Shown: positions 14,738 through 22,024, numbered from the stretch's first letter. The stretch: DNA of 23,138 bases from Actinomycetes bacterium (GCA_023434465.1 JAEYSQ010000072.1:1-23138), one strand, 5' to 3'. Notes: generated from the letters alone by a model not told the origin. Program-made: numbers and translations.

Positions 14738-17542
14738 GTGATGAGCGAGGCCCGTTCAGGTCCGATCGAGAGGGAAAGGGAGCTCCGTCAACTTCGGACC
14801 CAGCTCGACGACGCCTGCGCCGGCAGGGGCTCGCTGGTCGTGGTGGAGGGTCCGGCCGGAATCGGCAAGACGACCTTGATCCGGGCGGCGATCGCCGACG
14901 CTCTCGGGCGCGGCATGACGGTCATCTCCGGTCGTGGCGGTGTGCTCGAACAGGATGTCGAGTTCGGCGTGGTACGACAGATGGTCGAAAGGGTCGTGAT
15001 CGAAGCAGAGGCCGATGACCGGGAGCTGCTGCTGGCCGGGCCGGCAGCCCCGGCCGGCGTCGCCCTCGGCCTGTCGGAGCTGCCACCCGATCCGGGACCA
15101 GGTCGCGATTCGTCGGAGAACCTGCTTCACGGCTTCTACTGGCTGACCGTGAACCTGTCGGAACGCGGGCCGATCCTCGCCGTGTTCGACGACGCGCACT
15201 GGGGTGACACCGCCTCGCTTTCCACCGCCGCCTACCTCGCCCACCGGGTCGAAGGGCACCCGATCGCGATGCTGGCGGGAGTCCGTGACGACGAGCCGCT
15301 TTCGAAGTCCAGGTTCCTCGCACCGGTGCTGGACCAGGCGGGAGCGACCTACATCCGGCCCGGACCGCTCAGTGCCGAAGGGGTCGCGGCAGTGCTTTCC
15401 GACGCTTTCGACGGGGCCGAGATTCAGGCCGGGTTGGCCAACGCCGCCCTGAAGGCGACCAACGGCAATCCGTTCTTCGCGATCGAGCTCGCCCGTGAGC
15501 TCGCGAGTTCGCATGAAAGCCCCGCCGCTCTTTCGCCCGAGCAGGTGCTCGACGCTGATCCGGCAACCGTCAAGCGGACTCTGCTGATGCGGCTGGGCGC
15601 GCTCGGCCCACCGGCCCGTCAACTCGCGCAGGCTCTCGCCACCCTGGGCGGGGAGGGTGAGTTGAGGCACGCGATGGCGATCGCCGACCTCGATGCAACC
15701 GAGGCCGAGCGGGCTGCCGACACGCTGGTCGCGGCGGGCCTGGTCGAGGGCGTACGCCCGGTCCGGCTCGCCCACCCGCTGATCCAGGCGGCGATCGCCG
15801 ACGACATTCCCGCTTCCGCCTGGGCGATCTCCCACCGTCGCGCCTTCGAAATCCTCGCCGCGGAAGGAGTGCCGGACGACGCCCTGGTCGTTCACGCCAT
15901 GAACGGCGAACCGGACGGTGATCCGGAAACGGTCGCGATGCTGCGGCGCACGGCCGAGCGGGCCCGCCTCAGCGGTCAACCCGGAACCGCGACGAGTCAC
16001 CTTCGGCGTGCCCTGGCCGAGCCCCCAGATGCGAAAACCAGGCCGGACGTGGTGGCCGAGCTCGGGCGGGCCGAGGTCAGGGCCGGAGAGTTCGAACCCG
16101 GCCTCCAGCACCTCGACGAGTCGCTTCGCGGTCTCGGTGACGTCGATCGCCGGATCGAAGTTCACCGCGACCGGGCCTTCGCGGCTTTCGCCTCCGGGGG
16201 GATGGACGGTGCCCGGCAACTGGTCAGCGAGGCGATGGCGGAACTGGATGATCGTGACTCGGACGGCGCCCTTCAGCTGGAAGCCGACCTCGCGACCCTC
16301 GCCTGGCTGACCGGAACCGATTCCGGGATCGACCTGAAACGCCACCTCGGGGTGGAGGGGAAGACCAGGGCCGAACGAACGATCCTCGGGCTCCTTTCCC
16401 AGGAGGAACATGCGACCGGTGCCCACCCGGACCAGGTGATCGAGCTTGCGCGACGGGCACTCGGGAACGGACGGATGATCGCCGAAGACACTTCGGAATC
16501 ACTCGCCTGGTACATGGCGACCTATTCACTGCTGACCTGCGAGGCATTGAGCGACGCACGCTCCACGATCGAGCAGGCACTCGACGACGGGTATCGCCGT
16601 GGTTCTTCGTTCGCCCGGGCGGGCGCGCTCGGCTGTCGCTCGGTCCTCGCGATCAACGAGGGGCGCCCGGGGGAAGCGGAAGTCGACGCCCGGGCCAACG
16701 CGGCCGGTGGCATCCCCCCGATCATGGTTCCGGTCAACGCCTCGTTCCGGGTCCGGGCGCTCACCGAGCAGGGAAAACTCGAGGAAGCCAAGGCGGAACT
16801 GGTGGCCGGCGGCATCGAGAACAGCCCCGGCGGACCGACCGTGCTGCGCTGGATCCCCTGGGGCCAGGCGGTGCTCTACGAGGCGCTCGGCGACCTTGAG
16901 GCGGTGCGGGCCGCGATCGCACCGCTGGAAGAAGACGACCGTTCCGGACGTTCGATGAAGGCACTTTCCTGGCGGGCTCTGCTGGCCCGGGCGATCAGCC
17001 GCAAGGGCTACAGCGAGGAGGCCGATCAGCTGGCGTCCGACCACCTCGCCTGGGCCGAATGGTGGGACCGGCCGGCGGCCCTGGGGATCGCGCAAAGGGC
17101 TCATGCCCTCGCCGGTCCGATCGAACAACGGACCGAACGGATGGAAGCGGCCGTCGCGACCCTGGCCGGCTCCGCGCTCAAGACCGAGGAAGCGAAGGCA
17201 CGGACCGAACTGGGGATCAGCCTGCTGAGGGCAGGCCAGAAGAATGCCGGCAAGGCCGAACTGGACGCCGGGTTCGAGCTGGCCAGCGGGTGCGGGGCCC
17301 GGCTAACCGCCGAGGTTGCCGCGAACGAACTCGAAGTGGCCGGAGCCGCTCCGAAGCGACTCGCCTTCGACGAGCTGACCGCTTCCGAGCGCCGGGTTGC
17401 CCAGTTCGCAGCCGACGGCCGGACCAACCGCGAGATTGCCGAGGAACTCTTCGTGACCCCGAAAACAGTGGAAAACCACCTGACCAGGGTCTACTCGAAG
17501 CTCGGAGTCAACTCGCGCCGCGACCTGGCGACCGCTCTCTAG
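14738..17542 (+). CDS. Large ATP-binding LuxR family regulator (LAL/MalT-like)
   Basis: A 934-residue cytoplasmic regulator. The N-terminal AAA/STAND ATPase shows Walker A GPAGIGKT at 38-45 and Walker B ILAVFDDAHWGD at about 146-157. The middle (about 370-850) is Ala/Leu/Glu-rich helical repeat, likely TPR-like, for signal sensing. The C-terminal 55 residues are a LuxR/GerE helix-turn-helix: LTASERRVAQFAADG, then NREIAEELFVTPKTVENHL. GTG 14738 follows a -10 TAGTAT by 6 bases, so the start is probably leaderless; ATG 14741 is one codon further. It lies directly upstream of the small protein and the collagen-like protein, which could be targets. The inducer is unknown. Confidence 0.95.
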   Translation: MMSEARSGPIERERELRQLRTQLDDACAGRGSLVVVEGPAGIGKTTLIRAAIADALGRGMTVISGRGGVLEQDVEFGVVRQMVERVVIEAEADDRELLLAGPAAPAGVALGLSELPPDPGPGRDSSENLLHGFYWLTVNLSERGPILAVFDDAHWGDTASLSTAAYLAHRVEGHPIAMLAGVRDDEPLSKSRFLAPVLDQAGATYIRPGPLSAEGVAAVLSDAFDGAEIQAGLANAALKATNGNPFFAIELARELASSHESPAALSPEQVLDADPATVKRTLLMRLGALGPPARQLAQALATLGGEGELRHAMAIADLDATEAERAADTLVAAGLVEGVRPVRLAHPLIQAAIADDIPASAWAISHRRAFEILAAEGVPDDALVVHAMNGEPDGDPETVAMLRRTAERARLSGQPGTATSHLRRALAEPPDAKTRPDVVAELGRAEVRAGEFEPGLQHLDESLRGLGDVDRRIEVHRDRAFAAFASGGMDGARQLVSEAMAELDDRDSDGALQLEADLATLAWLTGTDSGIDLKRHLGVEGKTRAERTILGLLSQEEHATGAHPDQVIELARRALGNGRMIAEDTSESLAWYMATYSLLTCEALSDARSTIEQALDDGYRRGSSFARAGALGCRSVLAINEGRPGEAEVDARANAAGGIPPIMVPVNASFRVRALTEQGKLEEAKAELVAGGIENSPGGPTVLRWIPWGQAVLYEALGDLEAVRAAIAPLEEDDRSGRSMKALSWRALLARAISRKGYSEEADQLASDHLAWAEWWDRPAALGIAQRAHALAGPIEQRTERMEAAVATLAGSALKTEEAKARTELGISLLRAGQKNAGKAELDAGFELASGCGARLTAEVAANELEVAGAAPKRLAFDELTASERRVAQFAADGRTNREIAEELFVTPKTVENHLTRVYSKLGVNSRRDLATAL

Positions 17543-17561
17543 AGCCAGATCCCTCCGCTGA

Positions 17562-17609
17562 GGGGTGACCCCCCACACCCCCACGGCCGAAGTCAGGGGT
17601 ATCGACCCC
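17562..17609. promoter_or_regulatory. Pair of GGGGT/ACCCC palindromes
   Basis: GGGGT-g-ACCCC at 17562-17572 and GGGGT-atcg-ACCCC at 17596-17609 share the same half sites and start 34 bases apart, between the LuxR-type gene and the small gene after it. They could be operator sites or short hairpins. No good -35/-10 pair was found here. Confidence 0.3.
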
Positions 17610-17645
17610 CATGAGATGGCAGCCGCGGCAGTTCAGGCTGCTCAC

Positions 17646-17864
17646 ATGTCCCGAGTTCACCACATCGATCTCCGTTGCGAAATCGACCCGCACAGCGAGT
17701 CGATCCACGGGGAAATGAGCGTTCGGCAGGGAAAGCCGTTGCCGTTCAGCGGCTGGACTGAATTCGCGGGAGCACTCGTTTCCCTCGCTTCACGGGAAGT
17801 CGAGGAGGCTCGCGCCGGCGACGAAACCGAAATCCAATCAATTGAAGAAGAGGAGAAGTACTGA
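17646..17864 (+). CDS. Small protein of unknown function upstream of the collagen-like gene
   Basis: 72 residues from ATG 17646. Features are HHIDLRCEIDP, then SIHGEMSVRQGKPLPFSGWTE, an alternating pattern that could form a small beta-sheet, then an alanine-rich helix and an acidic tail ending EIQSIEEEEKY. I recall small actinobacterial proteins with a similar FxGWxEL ending to a beta hairpin but cannot name a family. No signal peptide. In-frame starts at GTG 17565 and ATG 17616 would add 27 or 10 residues; none has a good ribosome site, so the start is uncertain. Its stop overlaps the next ATG by one base, so the two genes are likely translated together. Confidence 0.65.
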   Translation: MSRVHHIDLRCEIDPHSESIHGEMSVRQGKPLPFSGWTEFAGALVSLASREVEEARAGDETEIQSIEEEEKY

Positions 17865-18493
17865 TGAAACACCTGAAGAACATGAAGCGTCCGCAACTGG
17901 GCACGATCCTGGCCAGCATCGCCCTGATCATCGCCCTCGGCGGCACCGCGACAGCGGCTTCCGGCCTGATCAACGGCAAGAAGATCAAGAACAACACGGT
18001 CACCGGCAAGAAGCTGAAGAACAAGACGATCACCAAGAACAAGCTCGCACCGAAGACGATCAAGGCCCTCAAGGGCAAGAAGGGTCCCCAGGGTGTCCAG
18101 GGTCCCCAGGGTCCCAAGGGTGATAAGGGTGACCCGGGCGTAAACGGCATCGTCTCGCCGACCTACGACGAGTACGGCAGCCTCAACCTGCCGGCAAACA
18201 CCGAACTGGCACTCGGCTCGACCAACGTGCCGGCCGGCAAGTACCTGATCACGGCCACCGCTCGGGTCTTCTCTAACGGGACCGCGATCGTCGGCTGCGG
18301 GATCTCGACCAACGGTGGCGGTGGAAGCAGCGAGTCCGCGACCTGGAGCTCACCGGTCGCCAGTAGCCGCTCGACGGTGCCGATGCAGATGGTCACCGAG
18401 TCAAGCAACGTCACGCAGGTAACTCTCTCCTGCCATCCGGGTAACGCCAACGGATCGGCTTCGGGCAACGTGATCATCACACCGATCCAGTAA
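17864..18493 (+). CDS. Secreted collagen-like protein
   Basis: 209 residues. A signal peptide covers about 1-32 (LASIALIIALGGTATAA). Residues 35-70 are lysine-rich and repetitive (NGKKIKNNTV, GKKLKNKTIT), a stretch I associate with secreted proteins of Solirubrobacterales. Residues 71-95 are eight Gly-x-y triplets (GPQ GVQ GPQ GPK GDK GDP GVN), a short collagen triple helix. The rest is a predicted beta-rich globular domain with two Cys, resembling C1q/TNF-like heads that trimerise collagen stalks (inference). The start ATG 17864 overlaps the preceding stop and has GAGGAG upstream. A strong terminator follows. It probably acts at the surface or outside the cell; the lysine block could bind wall polymer. 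Confidence 0.9.
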   Translation: MKHLKNMKRPQLGTILASIALIIALGGTATAASGLINGKKIKNNTVTGKKLKNKTITKNKLAPKTIKALKGKKGPQGVQGPQGPKGDKGDPGVNGIVSPTYDEYGSLNLPANTELALGSTNVPAGKYLITATARVFSNGTAIVGCGISTNGGGGSSESATWSSPVASSRSTVPMQMVTESSNVTQVTLSCHPGNANGSASGNVIITPIQ

Positions 18494-18557
18494 CCGGATC
18501 CGGTTCAGAATTGCCGCTCCGTCAGTCACGGATCCGGCAGCCCCGTCTGGGGGAGCA

Positions 18558-18597
18558 AGGGGTCGGGCCTTCGGGCCCGGCCCCTCTTTTTCTCTTT
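18558..18597 (+). terminator. Intrinsic terminator with TTCG tetraloop
   Basis: A 12-bp stem (18558-18569 with 18574-18585, one T-G wobble) closed by TTCG (18570-18573) and followed by CTTTTTCTCTTT. It lies 65 bases after the collagen-like gene and ends that transcription unit. Confidence 0.92.
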
Positions 18598-18682
18598 GGC
18601 CCCTCATCTTCTTTCCGGCCCCTCACGCTCTCTCCGGCGCCTCATTCTCTCTCCTGCCCTGAATCTCTTTCCGGGGGCGATT
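18592..18682. repeat. Degenerate CT-rich tandem repeat, about 16-20 bp x 5
   Basis: Five units begin with CTCTTT/CTCTCTCC-like bases and continue GGCCCCTCAT-like: 18592-18607, 18608-18627, 18628-18646, 18647-18664, 18665-18682. Non-coding, between convergent genes and directly after the terminator. Confidence 0.6.
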
Positions 18683-18726
18683 GGCCACCGGATCGGTTGG
18701 CAGGCGCCCCCGGAAACGGTTCCGGG
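18668..18726. repeat. Two mutually exclusive hairpins downstream of the PucR-type gene
   Basis: TTTCCGGGGGCG (18668-18679) pairs perfectly with CGCCCCCGGAAA (18705-18716). The same right arm can instead pair through CCCGGAA (18709-18715) with TTCCGGG (18720-18726) across a 4-base loop. On the minus strand this lies after the PucR-type stop codon, so it may end or protect that transcript, though no U-run is present. Confidence 0.5.
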
Positions 18727-18737
18727 CGATGGGCAGG

Positions 18738-19850
18738 TCAGGGGGAGCGCAGGGAGAGCTCGAGGGCGAGCCGGCGGTCAGGCCGGTCGAGGTCGTCGCC
18801 GAACAATTCGCGCAGCCGGGCGATTCGGTAGCGGGCCGTCTGAGGGTGGATGTTCAGCCGGCGGGCCATCTCGGCCGCGTTGCCGGAATGCTCGACGTAG
18901 GCCAGCGCCGTCTCGGCCATGCGGGCGTGAGCTTTCGGGGTCAGGTCACCGATCGGGGCCATGGTCTGCTCGCGCAGTCGGGCGATCAGGTCGCGGCTCC
19001 TGAACAGGGCGAGGTCGACCAGGTGATCCTCGGCCCGGATCAGCCCCTCGGCCGGAAGCGCGCCGGCGTCGGCCGCCTCGAATGCGGTCCTCGCCAGCTG
19101 CCAGGAATCCGCCAGCCGTGTCGGGCCGCCGCCGGGACCCATGGCACAGGTCCGGCCGGTCAGGGCGATGCCGATTTCCCGGAAGCGGCCGGGGCCACCC
19201 GGGTCGGGCAGAGCGATGCAGCCGAAACCGTCGACCGTGGCCGAGATCACACCGATGGGGAGGATTCGGGTGACCTCGGCCAGGTCGCGTTCATGGCAGG
19301 CAACCGCCGCCAAGCTTTGCGGGATCTTCCAGGCGGCCAGTCGGGCCGCTCCCTGGATCTCGTGAAGGTCGGGACTGGGCTGGAGCATCAGGGAAACGAG
19401 TTGGCGCTCCCTCCTCAGGCGCGCCCCCTGCTGCTTGAACTGCGCGTTGGCGTAACCCTCGGTCGAGTCGGCCGAGAGCTCGTCGATGTAGACGAAGATC
19501 GATTCGGCCAGCAGGCTGAGGGTCTTGCCGTCGAAACCTGCCTCGAGACTGGCGGCCGCGATCCGGCGCCAGGCGATCCGGGCCCCGATCCGGTAGGCGG
19601 ACTGCAGCGAGTCGAGCGAGCGGCCGTTGCGGAACTCTCCCCGGCCGAGGATCACGTAGACCTTGCGGCTCGCCCGCCGGTCGGCGTCGGGGTTGCGGAT
19701 CAGGACCAGGAACTGGCCCAGCGCTTCGCCGACGCCACGGTAAACGGCGCGGCCGAAAGTGCCCTCGAGCGGCCTCGCGTATTCGGGAATCTCGCTGCTG
19801 ACCGAGGCAAGGATCTCGTCGGCGATCCCGGAGAGTTCCGGTTCGATCAC
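18738..19850 (-). CDS. PucR family transcriptional regulator
   Basis: A 370-residue regulator. The C-terminal 55 residues contain the PucR-type helix-turn-helix (NAAEMARRLNIHPQTARYRIARLREL, given here by its ends: NAAEMARRL near 320 and YRIARLREL near 337). The middle matches the GGDEF-like CdaR region, and the N-terminal part (EIPEYARPL, SLDSLQSAYRIGARIAWRR) fits the usual sensory segment. The start GTG 19850 is supported by CCGGAGG 8 bases upstream. The codons before it (EPWRDLDPEVAD) look family-like but no usual start codon is in frame, so the protein may be slightly longer through a non-standard start. It is divergent from the desaturase gene, 80 bases away, and may regulate it. Confidence 0.92.
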   Translation of the reverse strand: MIEPELSGIADEILASVSSEIPEYARPLEGTFGRAVYRGVGEALGQFLVLIRNPDADRRASRKVYVILGRGEFRNGRSLDSLQSAYRIGARIAWRRIAAASLEAGFDGKTLSLLAESIFVYIDELSADSTEGYANAQFKQQGARLRRERQLVSLMLQPSPDLHEIQGAARLAAWKIPQSLAAVACHERDLAEVTRILPIGVISATVDGFGCIALPDPGGPGRFREIGIALTGRTCAMGPGGGPTRLADSWQLARTAFEAADAGALPAEGLIRAEDHLVDLALFRSRDLIARLREQTMAPIGDLTPKAHARMAETALAYVEHSGNAAEMARRLNIHPQTARYRIARLRELFGDDLDRPDRRLALELSLRSP

Positions 19851-19900
19851 ATCTGCGACCTCCGGATCGAGGTCGCGCCAGGGCTCTTGCTTCGAGGTTC

Positions 19901-19920
19901 TTATAAGAGAAGTTATAACT
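19901..19920. promoter_or_regulatory. AT-rich palindromic island between PucR-type and desaturase genes
   Basis: TTATAA (19901-19906) and TTATAA (19913-19918) are separated by 6 bases; the second is inside the perfect 10-bp palindrome AGTTATAACT (19911-19920). In a GC-rich genome this stands out. TATAAC (19914-19919) could be a -10 box for the desaturase gene, 11 bases before its ATG. A regulator bound here would affect both genes. Confidence 0.5.
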
Positions 19921-19930
19921 ATCTGGTCGG

Positions 19931-20929
19931 ATGGCGTTGATTTTGGCGAAGAAATATGAGCTTTACAACGATATATTCGGTCTAATGACGCAGCACTCGA
20001 TGCCGATGCTCGACAAGATCGTGAACCTGTTCGCGGTAGTGATCCCCTTCCTCGCCACGATCACCGCGATCGTCATGTTCTGGAACCAGATCGTGACCCC
20101 GGCCGATCTCGTGATCTTCGCCGTCATGTATCTCCTGACCGCCGCCGGAATCACGATCGGCTTCCACCGGCTGCTCACCCACCGTTCCTTCCAGACCTTC
20201 AAGCCGGTCGAATACCTGTTTGCGATCCTCGGCTCGATGGCGGTCCAGGGGCCGGTCAACACCTGGGTCGCGGACCATCGAAAGCACCACGCTCACACCG
20301 ACCAGGAGGGGGATCCCCACAGCCCCCACGTCGGCCACGACGGCGGGGTCAAGGGCGTGTTCCAGGGCCTGTTCCACGCGCATATCGGCTGGACCTTCAC
20401 CGAGCACGGCAAAGCGGACCAGCAGAAATACGCCCGCGACCTCTACGAAGACCGGGGCATGCGTTTCATCAGTGACTGGTTCCCGCTCTGGGTCGTCCTC
20501 GGACTGCTGATTCCAGCCGCGGCCGGCTATCTGGTCACCGGCACGATCGCCGGAGCGGCCGGCGGTTTCCTCTGGGGTGGCCTGGTCCGGGTCTTCTTCC
20601 TCCACCACATCACCTGGTCGATCAACTCGGTCTGCCACTTCCTCGGTTCCCGCCGCTTCGACGTGGATGACGAATCGACCAACGTCTTCTGGCTCGCCCT
20701 GCCCTCACTCGGCGAGGCCTGGCATCACAATCACCATGCCTTTCCGCGCTCGGCCAACCACGGCCTCAAGAAATGGGAGCTCGATCCGAGCGCCTGGGTG
20801 ATCAGCGGGATGGAGAAGGTCGGCCTCGCCCGCAAGGTGGTGCGGATCACCCCGGAACGCCAGCAGGAAAAGCTGGCCAGCCCCAGCCAGCCGAAACCTC
20901 CCGCGGCGAACCCCCGCCCCCAGGAGTAG
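19931..20929 (+). CDS. Membrane acyl-CoA (delta-9-type) fatty acid desaturase
   Basis: A 332-residue integral-membrane di-iron desaturase. The three histidine boxes are H79-RLLT-H84, H116-RK-H119-H120 and H265-HN-H268-H269 (EAWHHNHHAFP), as in stearoyl-CoA-desaturase-like enzymes. Four hydrophobic helices lie at about 35-52, 58-76, 94-110 and 185-220. It inserts a double bond into acyl chains and so adjusts membrane fluidity, with O2 and an external electron donor. ATG 19931 has little Shine-Dalgarno; a start at 19985 is possible but also has no site. The C-terminus is a proline-rich tail. It stands alone on the plus strand, divergent from the PucR-type gene. Confidence 0.93.
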   Translation: MALILAKKYELYNDIFGLMTQHSMPMLDKIVNLFAVVIPFLATITAIVMFWNQIVTPADLVIFAVMYLLTAAGITIGFHRLLTHRSFQTFKPVEYLFAILGSMAVQGPVNTWVADHRKHHAHTDQEGDPHSPHVGHDGGVKGVFQGLFHAHIGWTFTEHGKADQQKYARDLYEDRGMRFISDWFPLWVVLGLLIPAAAGYLVTGTIAGAAGGFLWGGLVRVFFLHHITWSINSVCHFLGSRRFDVDDESTNVFWLALPSLGEAWHHNHHAFPRSANHGLKKWELDPSAWVISGMEKVGLARKVVRITPERQQEKLASPSQPKPPAANPRPQE

Positions 20930-20973
20930 CAGCGGCCTCGCACCGAGCCGTGGCTTCGGAGCCGCCGCAGGTA

Positions 20974-21022
20974 CGCGAGGTTGAAGTTAAGAGCGCTATA
21001 CGGCGTCAACTTCAACCTCGTG
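20974..21022. repeat. Long hairpin repeat, copy 1
   Basis: CGCGAGGTTGAAGTT (20974-20988) pairs with AACTTCAACCTCGTG (21008-21022) over 15 positions, one being a G-T wobble. The 19-base loop contains the core AGAGCGCTATACGGCG, which is identical in copy 2. Located between convergent desaturase and SIP genes. Confidence 0.85.
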
Positions 21023-21034
21023 TCAGGCGAATCA

Positions 21035-21083
21035 CGCGAGGTTGAAGTTGAGAGCGCTATACGGCGGTAACTTCAACCTCGCG
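21035..21083. repeat. Long hairpin repeat, copy 2
   Basis: CGCGAGGTTGAAGTT (21035-21049) pairs perfectly with AACTTCAACCTCGCG (21069-21083). It starts exactly 61 bases after copy 1. The stem is kept with a wobble-to-Watson-Crick change relative to copy 1 and the 16-base loop core is unchanged. No U-run follows on either strand. Confidence 0.85.
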
Positions 21084-21174
21084 GCAAGGCGCTCACGGCA
21101 GGCGCTCGCGGCAGGCAATCGGGGCGCGCGATCAGGGCAGGCAATCGGGGCACGCGATCGGGGCAGGCGAATCA
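21082..21174. repeat. 13-bp tandem repeat running into a stop codon
   Basis: Seven units of 13 or 14 bp of the form (C/G)GGCAGGC(A/G)ATCG: 21082, 21096, 21109, 21122, 21135, 21148 and 21161. Units 3 and 5 and units 4 and 6 match best, giving a 26-bp higher-order period. The last unit contains the TGA stop (21172-21174, minus strand) of the siderophore-interacting protein gene. Confidence 0.7.
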
Positions 21175-22008
21175 GGCGAGGTCGAGTTCGGCGAGGCGTT
21201 TCCATTCGGGCTTGTCCTCGCGCCAGCCCTCCTCGGTCCGGCGGTACTTCCAGTAGCCGGTCGCCGAGAGGTCGGCGAGTTCCATGCCCCGTTCCTTGAC
21301 CAGGTACCGGCGCACGTCGCGAACCATCCCCGCCTCACCGTGGACGAAGGCCTGGCCGCGGCCCTCGGGGAAGTCGAGCGATTCGACCACTCGCAGGATG
21401 CGCGGCTCGTCGGTGTGCCCGGCTCCGTCCCGGTGCAGCCAGGTGACCGCGGCTCCGGCCGGAAAGTCCAGTCCGGCGCTGGCTTCGAGCGCCCGCTGCT
21501 CGGCTTCGCCCTCGACTTCGAGCACGACGAAGACCGGCCTACCGGACCGGATCCTGGTCAGTGCGACGGCGATCGCGGGTAGCGCCGCGTCGTCCCCTGC
21601 AAGCAGGTGCCAGCCCGCCTCCGGGTCCGGCGAGTACGCGCCTCCGGGACCGACGATCTGGGCCAGATCCCCGGGTTGCGCCCCGGCGGCCCAGTTCCCG
21701 GCCAGCCCGGAACCGTGGGTGACGAAGTCGATCGTGATCGTGCCGGCTTCCGGATCCGAGTCCCGGACCGTGTAAGTGCGCTGGCGGTGCCACTGGTCTT
21801 TGTCGAGGCTCTCGCGGATCTGCGCCGGATCGAACGGCACCGAGTAACTTGCGCCGGGCGGCGGCAGCTGGAGCTTGACGTAGTGGTCGGTGAACTCGCC
21901 GACCGGGAAATCTCGCAGCGCTTCGGATTCGAGGACGATCCGCACCATGTGCGGGGTGAGCGGTTCGGTCGAGGCGACGGTTGCGACGATCGGGATACGG
22001 GGACTCAA
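21172..22008 (-). CDS. Siderophore-interacting protein (FAD ferric-siderophore reductase)
   Basis: A 278-residue cytoplasmic flavoprotein of the ViuB/SIP family. The FAD-binding motif RTYTVR is at 77-82, GPGG at 120-123 and the C-terminal SIP domain begins with HLLAGDDAALPAIAVAL (134-150). AFVHGEAGMVRDVRRYL and ATGYWKYRRTEEGW near the end are typical. It would reduce Fe(III)-siderophore with NAD(P)H or ferredoxin to release iron. The start is TTG 22008 with AAAGG 4 bases upstream. It lies 16 bases after the unknown secreted protein gene in the same direction, so it is probably the last gene of that operon. No siderophore importer is seen in the window. Confidence 0.93.
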   Translation of the reverse strand: MSPRIPIVATVASTEPLTPHMVRIVLESEALRDFPVGEFTDHYVKLQLPPPGASYSVPFDPAQIRESLDKDQWHRQRTYTVRDSDPEAGTITIDFVTHGSGLAGNWAAGAQPGDLAQIVGPGGAYSPDPEAGWHLLAGDDAALPAIAVALTRIRSGRPVFVVLEVEGEAEQRALEASAGLDFPAGAAVTWLHRDGAGHTDEPRILRVVESLDFPEGRGQAFVHGEAGMVRDVRRYLVKERGMELADLSATGYWKYRRTEEGWREDKPEWKRLAELDLA

Positions 22009-22024
22009 AGTGCCTTTCGGTGAC

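Noticed and set aside
14756..16426. 556-codon minus-strand frame inside the LuxR-type gene
   Set aside because: Antisense shadow of the ATPase domain; no recognisable domain of its own.
17611..17715. Alternative small frame from ATG 17611
   Set aside because: It starts 5 bases after TATCGA but has no -35 box, is basic and patternless, and conflicts with the frame that couples to the collagen-like gene.
18681..19940. 419-codon plus-strand frame opposite the PucR-type gene
   Set aside because: Shadow of the regulator; no motif, and it would run through the AT-rich divergent control region.
20974..21174. Repeat cluster as a CRISPR array
   Set aside because: Only two long palindromic copies with a 12-base spacer, then 13-bp tandem units without unique spacers; no cas genes nearby.
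20773..21299. Short plus-strand frames across the hairpin repeats
   Set aside because: They mix desaturase out-of-frame sequence with non-coding repeats; a 13-bp period is not a multiple of three and no ribosome site is seen.
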